Below, in pieces: positions 1-7,991 of a stretch of 34,265 bases of DNA. A model generated the notes under the pieces. It made no database searches. It was not told the DNA's origin and saw only the letters and a list, made by a program, of their open reading frames with translations. The translations under genes were made by a program, and so were the position numbers. Within the stretch, counting starts at the first letter, position 1. Every line of letters starts with the position of its first letter. Source of the stretch: Magnetococcales bacterium (GTDB lineage Bacteria > Pseudomonadota > Magnetococcia > Magnetococcales > JADGCH01); the NCBI GenBank assembly GCA_015228995.1, contig JADGCM010000003.1:1-34265 (forward strand). The letters are read 5' to 3'.

Positions 1-50
1 ACGATGGCACAAGCAACAACTAATAATAATATCCAATAAATAAAAATATA

Positions 51-1043
51 GCGATTGCGGCCGCCATTGGGGCTGGTTATGCGGGTGCGCGTGCGGCGAC
101 AGCCACTTCTGGTCCTGGCTTAGCGCTCATGATGGAGATGCTTGGCCTAGCGACGATAGCTGAGGTACCTTGTGTGGTTTTTGTGTCACAACGTGGCGGC
201 CCTTCCACGGGTATGCCCACCAAAACCGAGCAATCTGATCTAAATGCCGCCTTATATGGTAGTCCGGGTGATGCCCAGCGGATTGTCATTGCCCCAACCA
301 ATGTCGAAGGCTGTTATCGTTGCGCTGGCAAGGCGTTTGAGCTGGCGGAACGATTTCAAACCCCGGTGATCGTGCTGCTTGATCTATACCTCTCTAATCG
401 TTACGAAACGGTGTTGCTTGCCAATGCCGGGTCTCCCTTCGAGTTGGATGCCAATTGTTCGGTGCGGCCGCTGGAACAGGGAGAGATTTATCAGCGGTTT
501 GCCATCACCGCTGATGGGGTTAGCCCGCGTGCTGTCCCCGGTCAGCCAGGTTGTATGCACGTCGTCACGGGCCTGGAACACAACGAGTTGGGACGTCCCA
601 ACGATCAGGGCGATAACCATGAACGGATGAGCCGCAAGCGCCATGACAAACTGAAGGGGGCACTGGCTCACCCCGATTTCACCAAGTGCAAACGTTTTGG
701 TGATGAGGGGCCGGTCGATGTTGGCTTGCTGTCGTGGGGCTCCACCTTTGGTGAGTGTCTTGAGGCGATGTTGAAGGCACGTAATGAGGGTATTCGCTGC
801 GCTGCCATGAAGGTGGTGATGTTGTCACCGTTGCCGATTGAGCCAATCACCCAGTTTATGGATGATTGCCGGGTGGTGTTGGTGCCTGAGTTGAATTATG
901 AGGGTCAGTTCGCTCATCTCATTCAGGGGACGCTGGCGCGTCCAGTGGTGCGGCTCAGTCGAGTACCGAGTGGCCCGATGCCGGTAGAAGAGATTTTAGA
1001 GCAAATTCGTCGTTTGGCAAATCGTGGGGAGAGCGACACATGA
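51..1043 (+). CDS. korA: 2-oxoacid:ferredoxin oxidoreductase, alpha subunit, C-terminal part (5' end missing)
   Basis: This is the C-terminal part of the alpha subunit of a KorAB-type 2-oxoacid (probably 2-oxoglutarate):ferredoxin oxidoreductase, which makes or cleaves CoA thioesters with ferredoxin as electron partner. Visible hallmarks are the ATSGPG segment just upstream of codon 129 and QRGGPSTGMPTKTEQSD near 195-245, followed by the pyrimidine-binding fold and the C-terminal transketolase-like domain. Recognisable homology starts at about base 51 (AIAAAIGAGYAG). The preceding bases are AT-rich and carry three in-frame TAA codons at 21-29, so the gamma-like N-terminal domain and the first part of the alpha domain are absent. 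The first internal ATG, at 129, lies inside a conserved domain and is not a credible native start. The stop overlaps korB by 4 bp (ATGA). The gene is either cut by a contig end or misjoin, or genuinely broken. Confidence 0.85.
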   Translation, partial: AIAAAIGAGYAGARAATATSGPGLALMMEMLGLATIAEVPCVVFVSQRGGPSTGMPTKTEQSDLNAALYGSPGDAQRIVIAPTNVEGCYRCAGKAFELAERFQTPVIVLLDLYLSNRYETVLLANAGSPFELDANCSVRPLEQGEIYQRFAITADGVSPRAVPGQPGCMHVVTGLEHNELGRPNDQGDNHERMSRKRHDKLKGALAHPDFTKCKRFGDEGPVDVGLLSWGSTFGECLEAMLKARNEGIRCAAMKVVMLSPLPIEPITQFMDDCRVVLVPELNYEGQFAHLIQGTLARPVVRLSRVPSGPMPVEEILEQIRRLANRGESDT

Positions 1044-1903
1044 CCGCCATGGAAAAGCCGGTTTACGTCGATGAGAAATTGCAAGAGGTCAAACAGAGTG
1101 GGCGGTTGGAGTATCGTTCGCGCGCCTTGCCGACTTGGTGTCCAGGGTGTGGCTATTTCTCCATTGTTGAGGGGGTCACAGCGGCTCTGAATGGTATGGC
1201 GATTCCCCAACAAGAAGCCGTGGTGCTTTCTGGTATTGGCTGTGCCTCCCGGTTCCCTTTTTTTGTGAGTACTTACGGCTTTCACACCTTGCATGGTCGG
1301 GTGTTACCGGTGGCTACGGGGGTGAAGGTGGCCAATGACAAGCTGACGGTGGTGGCCATTGGTGGCGATGGCGACGGTTTTGCGATCGGCGGCGGCCATT
1401 TGCCCCACGCCGCCAAGCGCAATGTCGATATGACCTACCTGCTGTTTGATAACGGCATCTATGGATTGACCAAGGGACAGACCTCTCCCACTTCGGCTTA
1501 CGGGTTTCGCACTTCAACAACGCCTTATGAGAACCCAGATCAGCCGCTCAACCCAGTGCTGATGGTGCTTTCTTACGGTGCCAGTTGGGTCGGCCAGGCT
1601 TATGCAGGTCATCCGGATCATCTCCGGCAGATGATCGCTGCGGCCATTCAGCATCGCGGTTTTTCTTACTTACACATTCTTAGTCCTTGTGTAACGTTTG
1701 ATAAAACCAGCAAGACTTATGTTAATTTGGGCATGCAGGTGCGTGATCTACCAGAGGAGCACGATGTGACCAACCTGATGTCTGCCATGCACCACGCCTC
1801 ACGTACCAGTAGGCCACTGCTGGGACTGTTCTACCGTGACTTGCGCCCAACATTGGGCGATAATCTTGATGGTCTGGTTGCCAAAGCGGGCGGCGATAAA
1901 TAA
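1040..1903 (+). CDS. korB: 2-oxoacid:ferredoxin oxidoreductase, beta subunit
   Basis: KorB is the thiamine-diphosphate and 4Fe-4S-binding subunit that partners KorA in the reductive or oxidative TCA cycle. The 287-residue length is normal for the two-subunit class. Visible features are the N-terminal cysteine motif WCPGCGYF (about residues 31-38), a further Cys in SGIGCASR, the TPP/Mg motif GGDGDGFAIGGGH and the downstream FDNGIYGLTKGQ. A late cysteine in LSPCVTF is the usual fourth cluster ligand. The ATG overlaps the korA stop, so the two are translationally coupled. Whether the substrate is 2-oxoglutarate rather than pyruvate or a branched-chain oxoacid is inferred from overall similarity and cannot be settled here. 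Confidence 0.93.
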   Translation: MTAMEKPVYVDEKLQEVKQSGRLEYRSRALPTWCPGCGYFSIVEGVTAALNGMAIPQQEAVVLSGIGCASRFPFFVSTYGFHTLHGRVLPVATGVKVANDKLTVVAIGGDGDGFAIGGGHLPHAAKRNVDMTYLLFDNGIYGLTKGQTSPTSAYGFRTSTTPYENPDQPLNPVLMVLSYGASWVGQAYAGHPDHLRQMIAAAIQHRGFSYLHILSPCVTFDKTSKTYVNLGMQVRDLPEEHDVTNLMSAMHHASRTSRPLLGLFYRDLRPTLGDNLDGLVAKAGGDK

Positions 1904-1929
1904 ACCTAATCAGTTGAAGGAGAAATGCA

Positions 1930-2508
1930 ATGTCTATTTCACTTGCCAAGGGTGGCAATGTCTCTTTGACCAAAGAGGCGCCTGGTTTGACTTCGGTTAA
2001 CGTTGGTTTGGGATGGAGCATGCGTGCCACCGATGGTGCGGCATTTGATCTTGATGCTTCGGTTTTTCTGCTCAAGGAAGATGGCAAGGTGCGTTCCGAT
2101 GCTGATTTTATCTTTTATAACCAAAAGAAGTCATCCGACGGCATGGTCGAGCACATGGGGGACAATCGCTCTGGTGAGGGCGAGGGTGACGATGAGGTGG
2201 TCAAGGTCAATTTGGCTGGTTTGGCCGCTGATGTCAATCGTATCACCTTTGCCGTAACCATCCACGAAGCTGCTGAACGTAGGCAAAATTTCGGTATGGT
2301 GAGCAATGCCTACATACGGGTGGTGAACAGCGCCGACAACAAAGAAATCGCCAAATATGACTTGAGTGAAGATGCTTCGACGGAAACGGCCATGACCTTT
2401 GGTGAGTTATACCGTCACGGCTCTGAGTGGAAATTCCGGGCTGTCGGCCAGGGGTTCGCGGGTGGCTTGAAGGCATTGGCGACTGGCTACGGTATCAATA
2501 TAGGTTGA
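1930..2508 (+). CDS. terD: TerD-family calcium-binding stress protein
   Basis: TerD/TerE-type protein of 192 residues, full length for the family. These are cytoplasmic Ca2+-binding stress proteins linked to tellurite, phage and oxidative-stress phenotypes; their biochemical role is not settled. The sequence has VGLGWSM, FDLDASVFLL, the acidic loop GDNRSGEGEGDDE (Ca2+ site), the TIHEA segment and the C-terminal GELYRHGSEWKF and VGQGF motifs. It starts 26 bp after korB with a strong ribosome-binding site (AAGGAG) and is followed 13 bp later by a second family member. It could equally be named terE; the two are not separable by eye. Confidence 0.9.
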   Translation: MSISLAKGGNVSLTKEAPGLTSVNVGLGWSMRATDGAAFDLDASVFLLKEDGKVRSDADFIFYNQKKSSDGMVEHMGDNRSGEGEGDDEVVKVNLAGLAADVNRITFAVTIHEAAERRQNFGMVSNAYIRVVNSADNKEIAKYDLSEDASTETAMTFGELYRHGSEWKFRAVGQGFAGGLKALATGYGINIG

Positions 2509-2521
2509 GGAAGAGAGCATC

Positions 2522-3097
2522 ATGTCTATCTCTCTGACTAAGGGACAACGTCTCAGTCTGAACAAAGCCAGCTCCACGCCATTGAAGGCGGTGAGCATGG
2601 GGTTAGGCTGGGATGCCAAGAAGAAGTTGTTTGGGTTATTGGGGGGCTCCATCGATCTAGATGCCTCCTGTCTAGAATTCGACGCCCAGGGCAATATGAT
2701 TGATGCCGTTTGGTTCCAGCAGTTGCAAAGTCGTGATGGCGCCATCCGTCACTCTGGGGATAATCTGACCGGTGATGGTGAGGGAGATGACGAAGTCATC
2801 CACGTTGCCCTGGACCGGTTGCCAGCATCGGTGCAGTCGTTAGTGTTTACCGTCAACTCGTTTACCGGGCAGTCGTTCAAGGAGGTGCAGAATGCTTACT
2901 GCCGCTTGATCGATGCCAGCAATCAAAAGGAATTGGCGCGTTATACCTTGACTGAAACGGGCGACTATACCGCGCAGATTATGTCTCGGCTGTATCGTCA
3001 CGAGGGTGAATGGAAGCTGCACGCCATCGGCGATGCGGCAACTGGGCGCATCAAAACCTTTCACGATATGGTCCCAATGATCAAACAGCATCTATAA
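2522..3097 (+). CDS. terZ: TerD-family protein, TerZ-like
   Basis: Second TerD-domain protein (191 residues). It differs from its neighbour and resembles TerZ: it has GLGWDAKKK with a glycine-rich insert before SIDLDASC, then VWFQQLQSRDGA, SGDNLTGDGEGDDE (acidic Ca2+ loop), VFTVNSFTGQSF and a C-terminal LYRHEGEWKLHAIGDA. The conserved acidic residues are all present, so metal binding is expected. It lies 13 bp after terD with GAGG and GGAAGAG upstream, and 16 bp before terB, so the three are almost certainly one transcript. The TerZ label rests on motif resemblance; the family is paralog-rich. Confidence 0.85.
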   Translation: MSISLTKGQRLSLNKASSTPLKAVSMGLGWDAKKKLFGLLGGSIDLDASCLEFDAQGNMIDAVWFQQLQSRDGAIRHSGDNLTGDGEGDDEVIHVALDRLPASVQSLVFTVNSFTGQSFKEVQNAYCRLIDASNQKELARYTLTETGDYTAQIMSRLYRHEGEWKLHAIGDAATGRIKTFHDMVPMIKQHL

Positions 3098-3113
3098 ACG
3101 AAGGGGTTGGTCT

Positions 3114-3563
3114 ATGTCTCTCTCCTGGTTGAAAGAAAATTTTGAAGCAGCCAAGCAGTCGGTATCGAAAGAGATCACCAAATTCAATAACCGCTCCATG
3201 ATGGAAGCGATTGTGGCGGCTTGCGCCATGGTGGCCTACTCCGATGGTTCTGTTTCATCAGCCGAAAAACAGAAGATGGTTGGTTATCTGCGCAGCTCGG
3301 ACACCATGAAGGTGTTTGACATCAACGAGGTGATTCAGCTATTCCAAAAATATGTCGAGAAGTTCGAATTTGACCACACCATCGGTAGTGGCGAGGCGAT
3401 GACGGTTATTGGCAAATTCAAGGGCAAGCCAGAGGCGCAGCTGATTGTTCGTATCTGTTGCACCATCGGTGCTGCTGACGGTAGTTTTGATGCCCAGGAG
3501 CGCAAGGTAGTGCGTGGCATGTGCCAAGAGTTAGGGTTGGATCCGCAGACGTTTGATCTGTGA
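3114..3563 (+). CDS. terB: Tellurite resistance protein TerB
   Basis: TerB family, 149 residues, the usual size. It is an all-helical acidic protein with two pseudo-repeats that each carry a metal-binding acidic turn: AYSDGSVSSAEKQK (about residues 41-54) and AADGSFDAQERK (about 121-132). TerB is proposed to act near the inner membrane together with TerC and TerD proteins. No terC or terA lies in the window, so this is a partial ter set (terD, terZ-like, terB). The ribosome-binding site is AAGGGG, 8 bases before the ATG. The gene closes the korAB-ter run; a glycosyltransferase follows after 36 bp. Confidence 0.9.
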   Translation: MSLSWLKENFEAAKQSVSKEITKFNNRSMMEAIVAACAMVAYSDGSVSSAEKQKMVGYLRSSDTMKVFDINEVIQLFQKYVEKFEFDHTIGSGEAMTVIGKFKGKPEAQLIVRICCTIGAADGSFDAQERKVVRGMCQELGLDPQTFDL

Positions 3564-3599
3564 TCGCATTTACAGTTCGCCGGCTGGTGGGACCTTGTG

Positions 3600-4571
3600 A
3601 TGGCGTGTGCATTTTTTACCGTTTCGGGTCCTGGAGTTTCTCTGGTTCCACAGTCAGGAAAGGCAATTGTCACCTTGTTGATTGGTGGTAGCTATATCAA
3701 GCAGTGGTCGGAAGTTATTGGCAATAGCTGGTGGCATTATGCCGATAAACACGGTTTCGACCTGATAGCGATTGTTGGGCCGTTGGATGATTCTGATACG
3801 GCCCGAAATCGCTCGGTGGCATGGCAGAAGTGCCTCATTTTAAGCCAGCCTTGGTCACACCTCTACCAGCGTATCGCTTGGGTTGATGCAGATATTTTGA
3901 TCAATCCTTACTCCCCGGATATCTTCAGGGGTGTTCCTGATGAAAAAATTGGTGCGGTAACCACCTACCAGGATTCGACCATATCACAACTACACATTTC
4001 GCACAGTCGGTATCATGGTTTTTCCGGTACGGGTATGGTTGACCCTGATCAGCACCTGCTGGAGGAGGTAAAGCGGGCTTTTTATGATTTCTATGTCAGG
4101 GTCCATGGTTTGGAGCAAATAGATGACCAAATAGCTCCTGGTGAGGAGAATATGATTAGCACTGGAGTCTTGGTTCTTTCTCCGGTCGTGCATAAGGCTA
4201 TACTTGAAAAAGCATATTATTCCTTCACAGAAAGGACTCGTATGTATGAGCAGACGCCGTTGTCGTATCTCGTGCATAAAAACTGTCTGTTATATGAGAT
4301 AAATAGTAGATTTAACTGGTGCATTGGCAGTCATTTATTGAGACATTGGCCTGAGTTATGGCTTTTTCTTAATAATAAACATTATGATAAAATTGATATA
4401 GATTTATTAGAACATATAATGCATAATGAATATATTAATAGTTTTTTTATGCATTTTGCAACATTAATACACCTATTTAACTCGATTAAGACGGTGTCTT
4501 TTCCACCGCAGATCGGCGCGCTTTCTAGAGCTATAAAAATAGATCAGGTAAAATTTCTGGGCGCTATTTGA
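3600..4571 (+). CDS. Putative glycosyltransferase with DxD motif
   Basis: A 323-residue protein that resembles nucleotide-sugar glycosyltransferases of the galactosyltransferase (GMA12/MNN10-like) kind. A Rossmann-type start (KAIVTLLIGG) is followed by WQKCLIL and the metal-binding WVDADILINPYSPDIF (DxD near residue 105). The middle part has ENMISTGVLVLSP. The start is ATG 3600 with GGTGGGA seven bases upstream; a GTG at 3597 is in frame. The last third is very AT-rich (about 4280-4480), unlike every neighbour, with many AAT/AAA/ATA codons, which suggests foreign or eroding sequence. It sits before two methyltransferase-TPR genes, so a role in surface glycan modification is likely. Acceptor and donor cannot be inferred. 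Confidence 0.65.
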   Translation: MACAFFTVSGPGVSLVPQSGKAIVTLLIGGSYIKQWSEVIGNSWWHYADKHGFDLIAIVGPLDDSDTARNRSVAWQKCLILSQPWSHLYQRIAWVDADILINPYSPDIFRGVPDEKIGAVTTYQDSTISQLHISHSRYHGFSGTGMVDPDQHLLEEVKRAFYDFYVRVHGLEQIDDQIAPGEENMISTGVLVLSPVVHKAILEKAYYSFTERTRMYEQTPLSYLVHKNCLLYEINSRFNWCIGSHLLRHWPELWLFLNNKHYDKIDIDLLEHIMHNEYINSFFMHFATLIHLFNSIKTVSFPPQIGALSRAIKIDQVKFLGAI

Positions 4572-4607
4572 CACTTTTCTTTGCAGAAGATTTGGATTGG
4601 TGACATT

Positions 4608-6185
4608 GTGGCAAGTAAAGAGCGAGTTTCTCCTTTAGCACCCGTTGTTGTCCCTTCAATGGATAATGAAGAAGGACGGCGGCTGGTGCAGCGGTTTAAG
4701 GATATTCGAGGCTACCTTGGTTTAGATGAGGGGTACATGCTCTACTGTTGGGCCAAAGAGGGTCCGGGGGAGGGCGTGATTGTCGAACTTGGGAGTTTCA
4801 TGGGGCGGTCTACTTGCTGGTTGGCTGAAGGTAGTAGGGTAGCTAATAGGGGTAAAGTTTTTGCCTGCGATAACTTTCGGGGGTATTCTGAGGAGCAAAA
4901 TTGGGATACGTTGCCCCAGTTTCGGGCTAATATTGAGCAGGCGGGATTGAGTGATTGGGTTGATGTGAGGGTTGGTACCTCTGAAAATATTGGACGTAGC
5001 TGGCAGCAGTCACAGCGTATCCGTCTGCTGTTTATCGACGCTGACCACTCGTATGAGGCGAGCCGCCTGGATTTTATAACGTGGTTTCCGTATGTTGAGC
5101 CGGGCGGGATTGTCGCTTTTCACGATATTGGCTATCTGTTGGGATGCTCGCGGTTTTATAACGATCTATTGAGGTTTAATCCCGAAATTGAGGAAGTGGG
5201 ATCGGTCGGTTCTCTTCGTCTGGTGCGTCTGCCATCCTCCGGTGCCCATGTTCCCTCACTTGAGTCTATTACGGAAGAGCTTGATCGTTACCAGCAGCTG
5301 TTGGAAGGCGATGTTTTGGACGTCGGGGGGCTTATACAACTAGGGACGTTCCGTTTTGAACAGATGCAGCTGGAGGGTGCAGAGCGTTGTTACCGCCGGG
5401 CGATGGCCTTGTCACCGTCTGAGCCGATTCGCAATAATTTGGCACTGATATTAGTAAAGAGTGGCAAAGTCGACGAAGCGGTCAGCTGCTACGATGGCCA
5501 TACGGATCCTCGTTGGGTTAATTTCCAACAAGGCCAAGCTTTAGATGAATATTCGCAGGCCCACTATGATCGGGCAGAGTTTTGGTATCGGCGTATTTTG
5601 GATGTGACTCCCAATTCGGTTTTAGCGTGCAACAACCTAGCCGTGGCTTTGGGGAAACAGGGAAAGATAAAAGAGGCGGCTGAGTACTATGGTAGGGCGA
5701 TCAGCCTAGATCCGGGGACGACCTCGCTACAGGTGAGTGCGGAGATGTGCTATCGTCAGCTGGTGGAGCAAGTTCCATCCGCTGAGACTTTTAATAACTT
5801 AGCGATGGTATTAGTGAACCAGGATAGATTCGAAGAGGCGATTGGTTATTATACAAAAGCTATTGGGCTTGATCCCCAGCGGCTTGATTACCATTTCAAC
5901 TTAGCGTCGGCGTATCATCGTCGGGGTGATTATGGTCAGGCCGAAGTCTGTTATCGACGTGCGTTGACTATGGTGACTAATTCCCCCGTTGTCTGGTGCC
6001 GCCTCGGTTTTGTTGTCGGTTTACAAGGTCGAATTGATGAGGCTTTAGAGTGTTTCCAGCGTGCCATTGTTTTGCAGCCAGCCGCCGCGGGCCCATCTTC
6101 TGACGAAGTGGTGGTCTATCTTAGCCATTTGCGGAGTAGGCTACAAGGACAGATGGGTCGTATCGACGCGATGCTATCTCGGTGA
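4608..6185 (+). CDS. SAM-dependent methyltransferase fused to TPR repeats (paralog 1)
   Basis: The N-terminal ~200 residues form a class I methyltransferase (Methyltransf_24-like): motif I IVELGSFMGRSTCWL, then KVFACDNF, LLFIDADHSYEASRLD and GGIVAFHDI, which is close to metal-dependent O-methyltransferases. The rest is about six tetratricopeptide repeats (for example FNNLAMVLVNQDRFEEAIGY), a protein-interaction scaffold. The start is unsettled: TTG at 4581 has no ribosome-binding site, and GTG 4608 gives an N-terminus more like that of the downstream paralog. Its immediate neighbour is a shorter paralog. The substrate is unknown; the context of glycosyltransferases suggests sugar or glycoprotein methylation. 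Confidence 0.8.
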   Translation: MASKERVSPLAPVVVPSMDNEEGRRLVQRFKDIRGYLGLDEGYMLYCWAKEGPGEGVIVELGSFMGRSTCWLAEGSRVANRGKVFACDNFRGYSEEQNWDTLPQFRANIEQAGLSDWVDVRVGTSENIGRSWQQSQRIRLLFIDADHSYEASRLDFITWFPYVEPGGIVAFHDIGYLLGCSRFYNDLLRFNPEIEEVGSVGSLRLVRLPSSGAHVPSLESITEELDRYQQLLEGDVLDVGGLIQLGTFRFEQMQLEGAERCYRRAMALSPSEPIRNNLALILVKSGKVDEAVSCYDGHTDPRWVNFQQGQALDEYSQAHYDRAEFWYRRILDVTPNSVLACNNLAVALGKQGKIKEAAEYYGRAISLDPGTTSLQVSAEMCYRQLVEQVPSAETFNNLAMVLVNQDRFEEAIGYYTKAIGLDPQRLDYHFNLASAYHRRGDYGQAEVCYRRALTMVTNSPVVWCRLGFVVGLQGRIDEALECFQRAIVLQPAAAGPSSDEVVVYLSHLRSRLQGQMGRIDAMLSR

Positions 6186-6208
6186 GCTGGGGGTAGGAGA
6201 GCTTTATT

Positions 6209-7432
6209 ATGGAAGAGTCTATCCCGTCCGTCTTCGTTCCACCGATTGGTGGTGTTGAAGGGCAGCAGTTAGCTCGGCGTTTTGGCAGTGTTCCCGGCCT
6301 GTTGCAACCGGTTGAGGGGTACACCCTCTATTGTTGGGCTAAGGAGGGTCCGGGGACAGGGATTGTCGTCGAGTTGGGGAGTGCCAGGGGTTACTCCACT
6401 TGTTGGTTGGCGGCAGCAAACCAAGCGGCTCGGCGCGGCAAGGTGTTTGCTTGTGACTCCTTCCACTACGATGAAAACGCACGTGTTGTGCCTCATGAAC
6501 ATGTGGGTGTCCCCCTGTTTCAGGAAACCATTCGGCGGATGGGGCTTAATGATTGGGTTGAAATGAGGGTTGGTGATTCCTCGGAGATCGGGCGGAGTTG
6601 GTCACATCCGCAGCCCATTCGTTTGTTGTTTATCGATGCCGATCACTCATACGAGGGGACCTACCTCGATTTTACCGCTTGGTTTCCACACGTCGAAGCG
6701 GGGGGGGTTGTCGCTTTTCACGACATTGATACCAATCCTGGCTGTTCGCAGCTTTATAAGTGTTTATTGTATTTTAATAAAGAAATTAAAGAGGTTGCGT
6801 CGGCATCAAGCCTTCGGTTGGTGCGTAAGCCGTTTCAGGATGTGACGCTCTTTCTTCCGAGTTCTGTCGAGGAGGCGATTGGTTGTTATCGGCAGGCACT
6901 GGAACGCCATCCATCGGACATAGAAGCTCTGACCTTGCTGGGAACAATCTATTTTGAGCAACAGCGACTGGATGAGGCGGAGCGTTGCTACCGTTCGGCG
7001 ATGGCAGTGTCATCGGTCTCTGATGACCTCTACGATAAATTGGCTGCGGTATTGGGAAAACAGGGCAAGGTTGCGGAGGCCATCGACTGCTATGGCCATA
7101 TTGCCAATTTAAGCCCGCAGCAGAACGTCAATTTGGCTGGGTTTTACTTTTCGCAGGGCCAGCACGCCCAGGCTGAGGCTTGTTATATGCGGGTGTTAAC
7201 AACAGCAATGAGTTCCCCGGTGGTGTGGAGTCGTCTCGGTTTTGTTGTGGGACTACAAGGAAGAATTGATGAGGCACTGGCGTGTTTTAAGCGTGCGGTC
7301 GTCTTGCAGCCAGCTACCTTTTCGGCGCCATTGGATGAGACGGTGGTATATCTGAATCACCTGAAAAATAAATTTCAGATCAAAGTAGAGGTTATCGATT
7401 CGATTTTGGCGCGTCCACCGGTTTCCAGTTAA
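6209..7432 (+). CDS. SAM-dependent methyltransferase fused to TPR repeats (paralog 2)
   Basis: Tandem paralog of the gene just upstream (407 residues). It shares long stretches such as YCWAKEGPG, LLFIDADHSYEG, GGVVAFHDI and VVWSRLGFVVGLQGRIDEAL. The methyltransferase core (VVELGSARGYSTCWL) is followed by only about four TPRs, so the difference in length lies mostly in the repeat region. A clear ribosome-binding site (GTAGGAGAG) precedes ATG 6209, 23 bp after paralog 1. The 3' end overlaps the convergent Sel1-repeat gene by 41 bp. The conserved Asp/His pattern suggests an active metal-dependent methyltransferase. Confidence 0.82.
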   Translation: MEESIPSVFVPPIGGVEGQQLARRFGSVPGLLQPVEGYTLYCWAKEGPGTGIVVELGSARGYSTCWLAAANQAARRGKVFACDSFHYDENARVVPHEHVGVPLFQETIRRMGLNDWVEMRVGDSSEIGRSWSHPQPIRLLFIDADHSYEGTYLDFTAWFPHVEAGGVVAFHDIDTNPGCSQLYKCLLYFNKEIKEVASASSLRLVRKPFQDVTLFLPSSVEEAIGCYRQALERHPSDIEALTLLGTIYFEQQRLDEAERCYRSAMAVSSVSDDLYDKLAAVLGKQGKVAEAIDCYGHIANLSPQQNVNLAGFYFSQGQHAQAEACYMRVLTTAMSSPVVWSRLGFVVGLQGRIDEALACFKRAVVLQPATFSAPLDETVVYLNHLKNKFQIKVEVIDSILARPPVSS

Positions 7433-7991
7433 GGGCTTGGTCTTGTGCCTGGGAGACTTGGTTGTGAGCCATGTTGCTGGCCACTAGGTCGCGTGCTTTT
7501 ATGGCGTCACGGTGGCCGTGTGATGCCGCCAAGTTGAACCATACGTGCGCCTGGATGGTATCCTGTTTGACGCCACGCCCTTGCTCGTGCATCTTGCCGA
7601 GACTGAACTGAGCATCGGCGTAGTCCTGGTTGGCGGCTTTGTGGTACCACTCTACGGCGACACCGTAGTGCTGGGTCACGCCTTTGCCTTGTTCATACAT
7701 CATGCCTAGGATAAATTGAGCTTTGGCCTCGCCCTGTTTGGCGGCCTTGCGGATCAGTTTGCCAGCCTCTTTGTAATTTTGACGTTCGATACTGCAATCG
7801 ATATACATCAAGCCGAGGCTCAGTTGCGATAAAGCATCTCCTTGTTCAGCGGCGAAGCGATACCACTTCATGGCCTCGTTGTCGTCTTGCGCGACGTCGG
7901 TCCCTTGCCGGTACATCGTCCCTAACTTGTACTGGGCTGCCACGTCGCCGCGGCTGGCGCTGTGTAATAACTCTTCAAAATCTTGTTCCAT
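7392..7991 (-). CDS. Sel1-like repeat protein
   Basis: A 199-residue protein made almost wholly of four Sel1-like (SLR) repeats, each about 36 residues with the pattern A-x-LG-x-MY-x-x-G-x-x-V-x-x-x-x-x-A-x-x-WY-x-x-AA, for example LGMMYEQGKGV and WYHKAANQ. No signal peptide is visible, so it is probably cytoplasmic. SLR proteins act as adaptors. It is the last gene of the minus-strand glycosyltransferase run; its ATG overlaps the stop of the FkbM gene by one base (TAATG), so translation is likely coupled. The C-terminal coding end runs 41 bp into the convergent methyltransferase gene. Confidence 0.85.
   Translation of the reverse strand: MEQDFEELLHSASRGDVAAQYKLGTMYRQGTDVAQDDNEAMKWYRFAAEQGDALSQLSLGLMYIDCSIERQNYKEAGKLIRKAAKQGEAKAQFILGMMYEQGKGVTQHYGVAVEWYHKAANQDYADAQFSLGKMHEQGRGVKQDTIQAHVWFNLAASHGHRDAIKARDLVASNMAHNQVSQAQDQALNWKPVDAPKSNR

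Noticed and set aside
77..301. Minus-strand reading frame over the start of korA
   Set aside because: It is the complement of a strongly conserved KorA segment and has no motif or ribosome-binding site.
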